Origin: Bostrychus sinensis
Lineage: Eukaryota; Chordata; Actinopteri; Gobiiformes; Eleotridae
NCBI GenBank assembly: GCA_020698575.1
Contig: CM036240.1
Span: 15,797,711-15,861,710, forward strand
Reading direction: 5' to 3'
DNA length: 64,000 nucleotides
Part shown: piece after piece, positions 62,661-64,000 of the stretch
How the letters are laid out: each line of letters starts with the position of its first letter
Position numbering within the stretch: the stretch's first letter is position 1
Program-made: the position numbers and the translations under genes
The notes under the pieces: model-generated
Told to the model about the DNA's origin: nothing
The model's input: the letters and a program-made list of their open reading frames with translations, nothing else
The model's database searches: none

Positions 62661-63222
62661 TTCTGCTATATGCCCTTTACCACTTGTCTTCCCTTACATA
62701 ACCTTTAAATCACACGGCTCCCAACACTGTTGCAAATGTTGCGGTCTGTGTTGCATAAGTTGCCCGATGGACTCACCGCTCTCCTCGCTGCGGCGCTGGT
62801 GCAGAAGAACAAAGTCTCTGATTATGGCCTGGAAGGTTAATGCTAACATGAGAGCAGTACCTAAAAGATCACGTCAGACCTACTGCACAGACCTGTAGCT
62901 CTCCAAGGGCACTACCCATAACACAGACTTTCCTTGGATAACCTGTTTTAAACAACCAGAAAGTTAGCCTATAGCCTATTGTGAATTTATTTGTACTTTT
63001 GTTTTCCTACTGCCAGCATAACCATAGTGAAGACAACTGAAGAAAGTGCTATACAAGATTAAATGATTGACATTTGACTTTGTCGATCAGTGAAGTCATG
63101 TCAAGTGGGTTTGTAACTTTTTGTTTATTTGTATCATAGAACACTTTTCTATTTTGCCTCAGTCCATTTTTAATATGCCTTGGCCGAGAAAAGACACCGC
63201 TGTTTCTGGAATATGTTCATAT

Positions 63223-63255
63223 GTTTTTTTTTGTTTTTTTTTGTTTTTTTTTTTG
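63223..63255. repeat. T-rich (T8-9 G)n tract
   Basis: T runs interrupted by single G residues at regular spacing. Confidence 0.8.
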
Positions 63256-63429
63256 TGTATGATAAAGCTGTAACTTGCATTTATGCAGACTGTGTTCACA
63301 TACAGTGACGTTTTCTGATCCTTAACACAAACTCAGACATCCCTTACTAATAATAAAATCATTTCCTTTACAAAATTCTCCTTTAACACTAAGTGTTACA
63401 AAAATATTGCCAATTAATTTATTTAGTAG

Positions 63430-63680
63430 CAAAATGCTCCTCCAGCTGTCCAGCCTTTTGTTGACCCTTTCCTATCTTATTGAGATGTATTGCTGCTGCC
63501 ATCAAAATTAAAATAAGTTATTATTTTATTTTATTTTTTTACAAATGTTAAAAATAAGGTCAGCTTTAACACCAGATATATGAATAAAATATAGTTTTAT
63601 GAGATTTAAAAATTATATGTTGTTTTTTTTAAATCTACATTTTAACATTATTTGAAATTAGGTTTGCAGTAGACAATGAT
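63430..63680 (+). repeat. R4 repeat copy, diverged
   Basis: 'tccagccttttgttgaccct', 'atagttttatgagatttaaa' and 'tatttgaaattaggtttgc' keep the order of the 47630 copy. Confidence 0.6.
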
Positions 63681-64000
63681 TGAGGTTATACACGTAACGG
63701 TTTTGTTTCATAATATAGTGAATTTAAGCATATTCCTAGATTATCAATCAGCAGATGACCTTTTTGCTCTATCCTGTGCGCTAACGTAACAGTCTTTCCC
63801 ATTTACTGTAAATGGGATGTTCTCTTCTTTCTAACTTTTTCAATTGGCAAAATCCTGTGGACAGAAAAATACAGCCCAGTCTTGTGCAGCAGTCAGTGAT
63901 ATTCATGCCAGCTCCTCTGCTTACAGTGGTTTCCATCTGGCATCGCTCTGACAGAAGAGTCATTTGTACGAGTGCAGGGTCAAGAGAACACTTTCACACA

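Larger units (their letters stand above)
36499..64000 (-). other. erbb4: erbb4 intron 2 (partial, >27.5 kb)
   Basis: This is the sequence 5' of exon 3 on the minus strand. I looked for an exon ending in the family's RDLSFLR-type motif before a donor and found none, so exon 2 probably lies beyond 64000. Besides the listed repeats, I recognise nothing in 36870-37660, 37900-38980, 39070-41470, 41820-42970, 44000-46960, 47290-47630, 47870-48225, 49900-50450, 51020-52850, 53010-54720, 57050-57840, 58740-59980, 60200-61400 and 62660-63420. Confidence 0.7.

Noticed and set aside
36499..64000. erbb4 exon 2
   Set aside because: Candidate spots resembling a reversed 'LSFLR' (for example near 46620 and 54490) lack the neighbouring residues, frame or donor. 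Exon 2 is probably outside the window.

Overview
The window looks like nuclear DNA of a ray-finned (teleost) fish. It is AT-rich, has almost no continuous coding sequence, and carries dense short interspersed repeats of kinds familiar from teleost genomes: tRNA-headed SINEs, hAT-type and TTAA/TA-target MITEs, LINE 3' ends and a Tc1-like relic. There are no operons, ribosome binding sites or other bacterial features.

The only host gene I can support is part of an ErbB-family receptor tyrosine kinase on the minus strand, best read as erbb4. Three consecutive coding exons are present, each with consensus AG/GT splice sites and compatible phases: 36312-36498 (187 bp), 13228-13359 (132 bp) and 4954-5019 (66 bp). 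By comparison with mammalian ERBB4 they are exons 3, 4 and 5. Spliced, they give the second half of receptor L domain 1 and the start of the first cysteine-rich (furin-like) domain. The introns between them are about 22.95 kb and 8.2 kb. The intron upstream of exon 3 exceeds 27.5 kb and the one downstream of exon 5 exceeds 4.9 kb; both run off the window. I saw no convincing exon 2 or exon 6, and could not tell erbb4a from erbb4b.

Everything else is intronic. Region 1-4953 (intron 5) holds a SINE relic, an inverted-repeat element, a LINE fragment, two copies of an ACT-trinucleotide MITE family, and a hAT-like MITE whose interior is a 12-bp minisatellite, ending 50 bp from exon 5. Region 5020-13227 (intron 4) holds a LINE 3' end with an ATT microsatellite, a composite repeat, an inverted TTAA-type MITE and a second 12-bp minisatellite element. 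Region 13360-36311 (intron 3) has a ~43-bp GA-rich minisatellite, several ACT-family copies, an AGTC-rich hAT-like element, TTAA MITEs, SINEs and a nested hAT insertion with a perfect 8-bp target duplication. Region 36499-64000 (intron 2) has further SINEs, a Harbinger-like MITE, a 25-G homopolymer, a TA-flanked palindromic element, a Tc1 transposase relic and a 1,025-bp hAT-like element inserted in a LINE fragment.

I found no new biological system. The best observations are the erbb4 exons, the minisatellite-bearing MITE family, and several nested insertions whose order and target duplications can be read directly.
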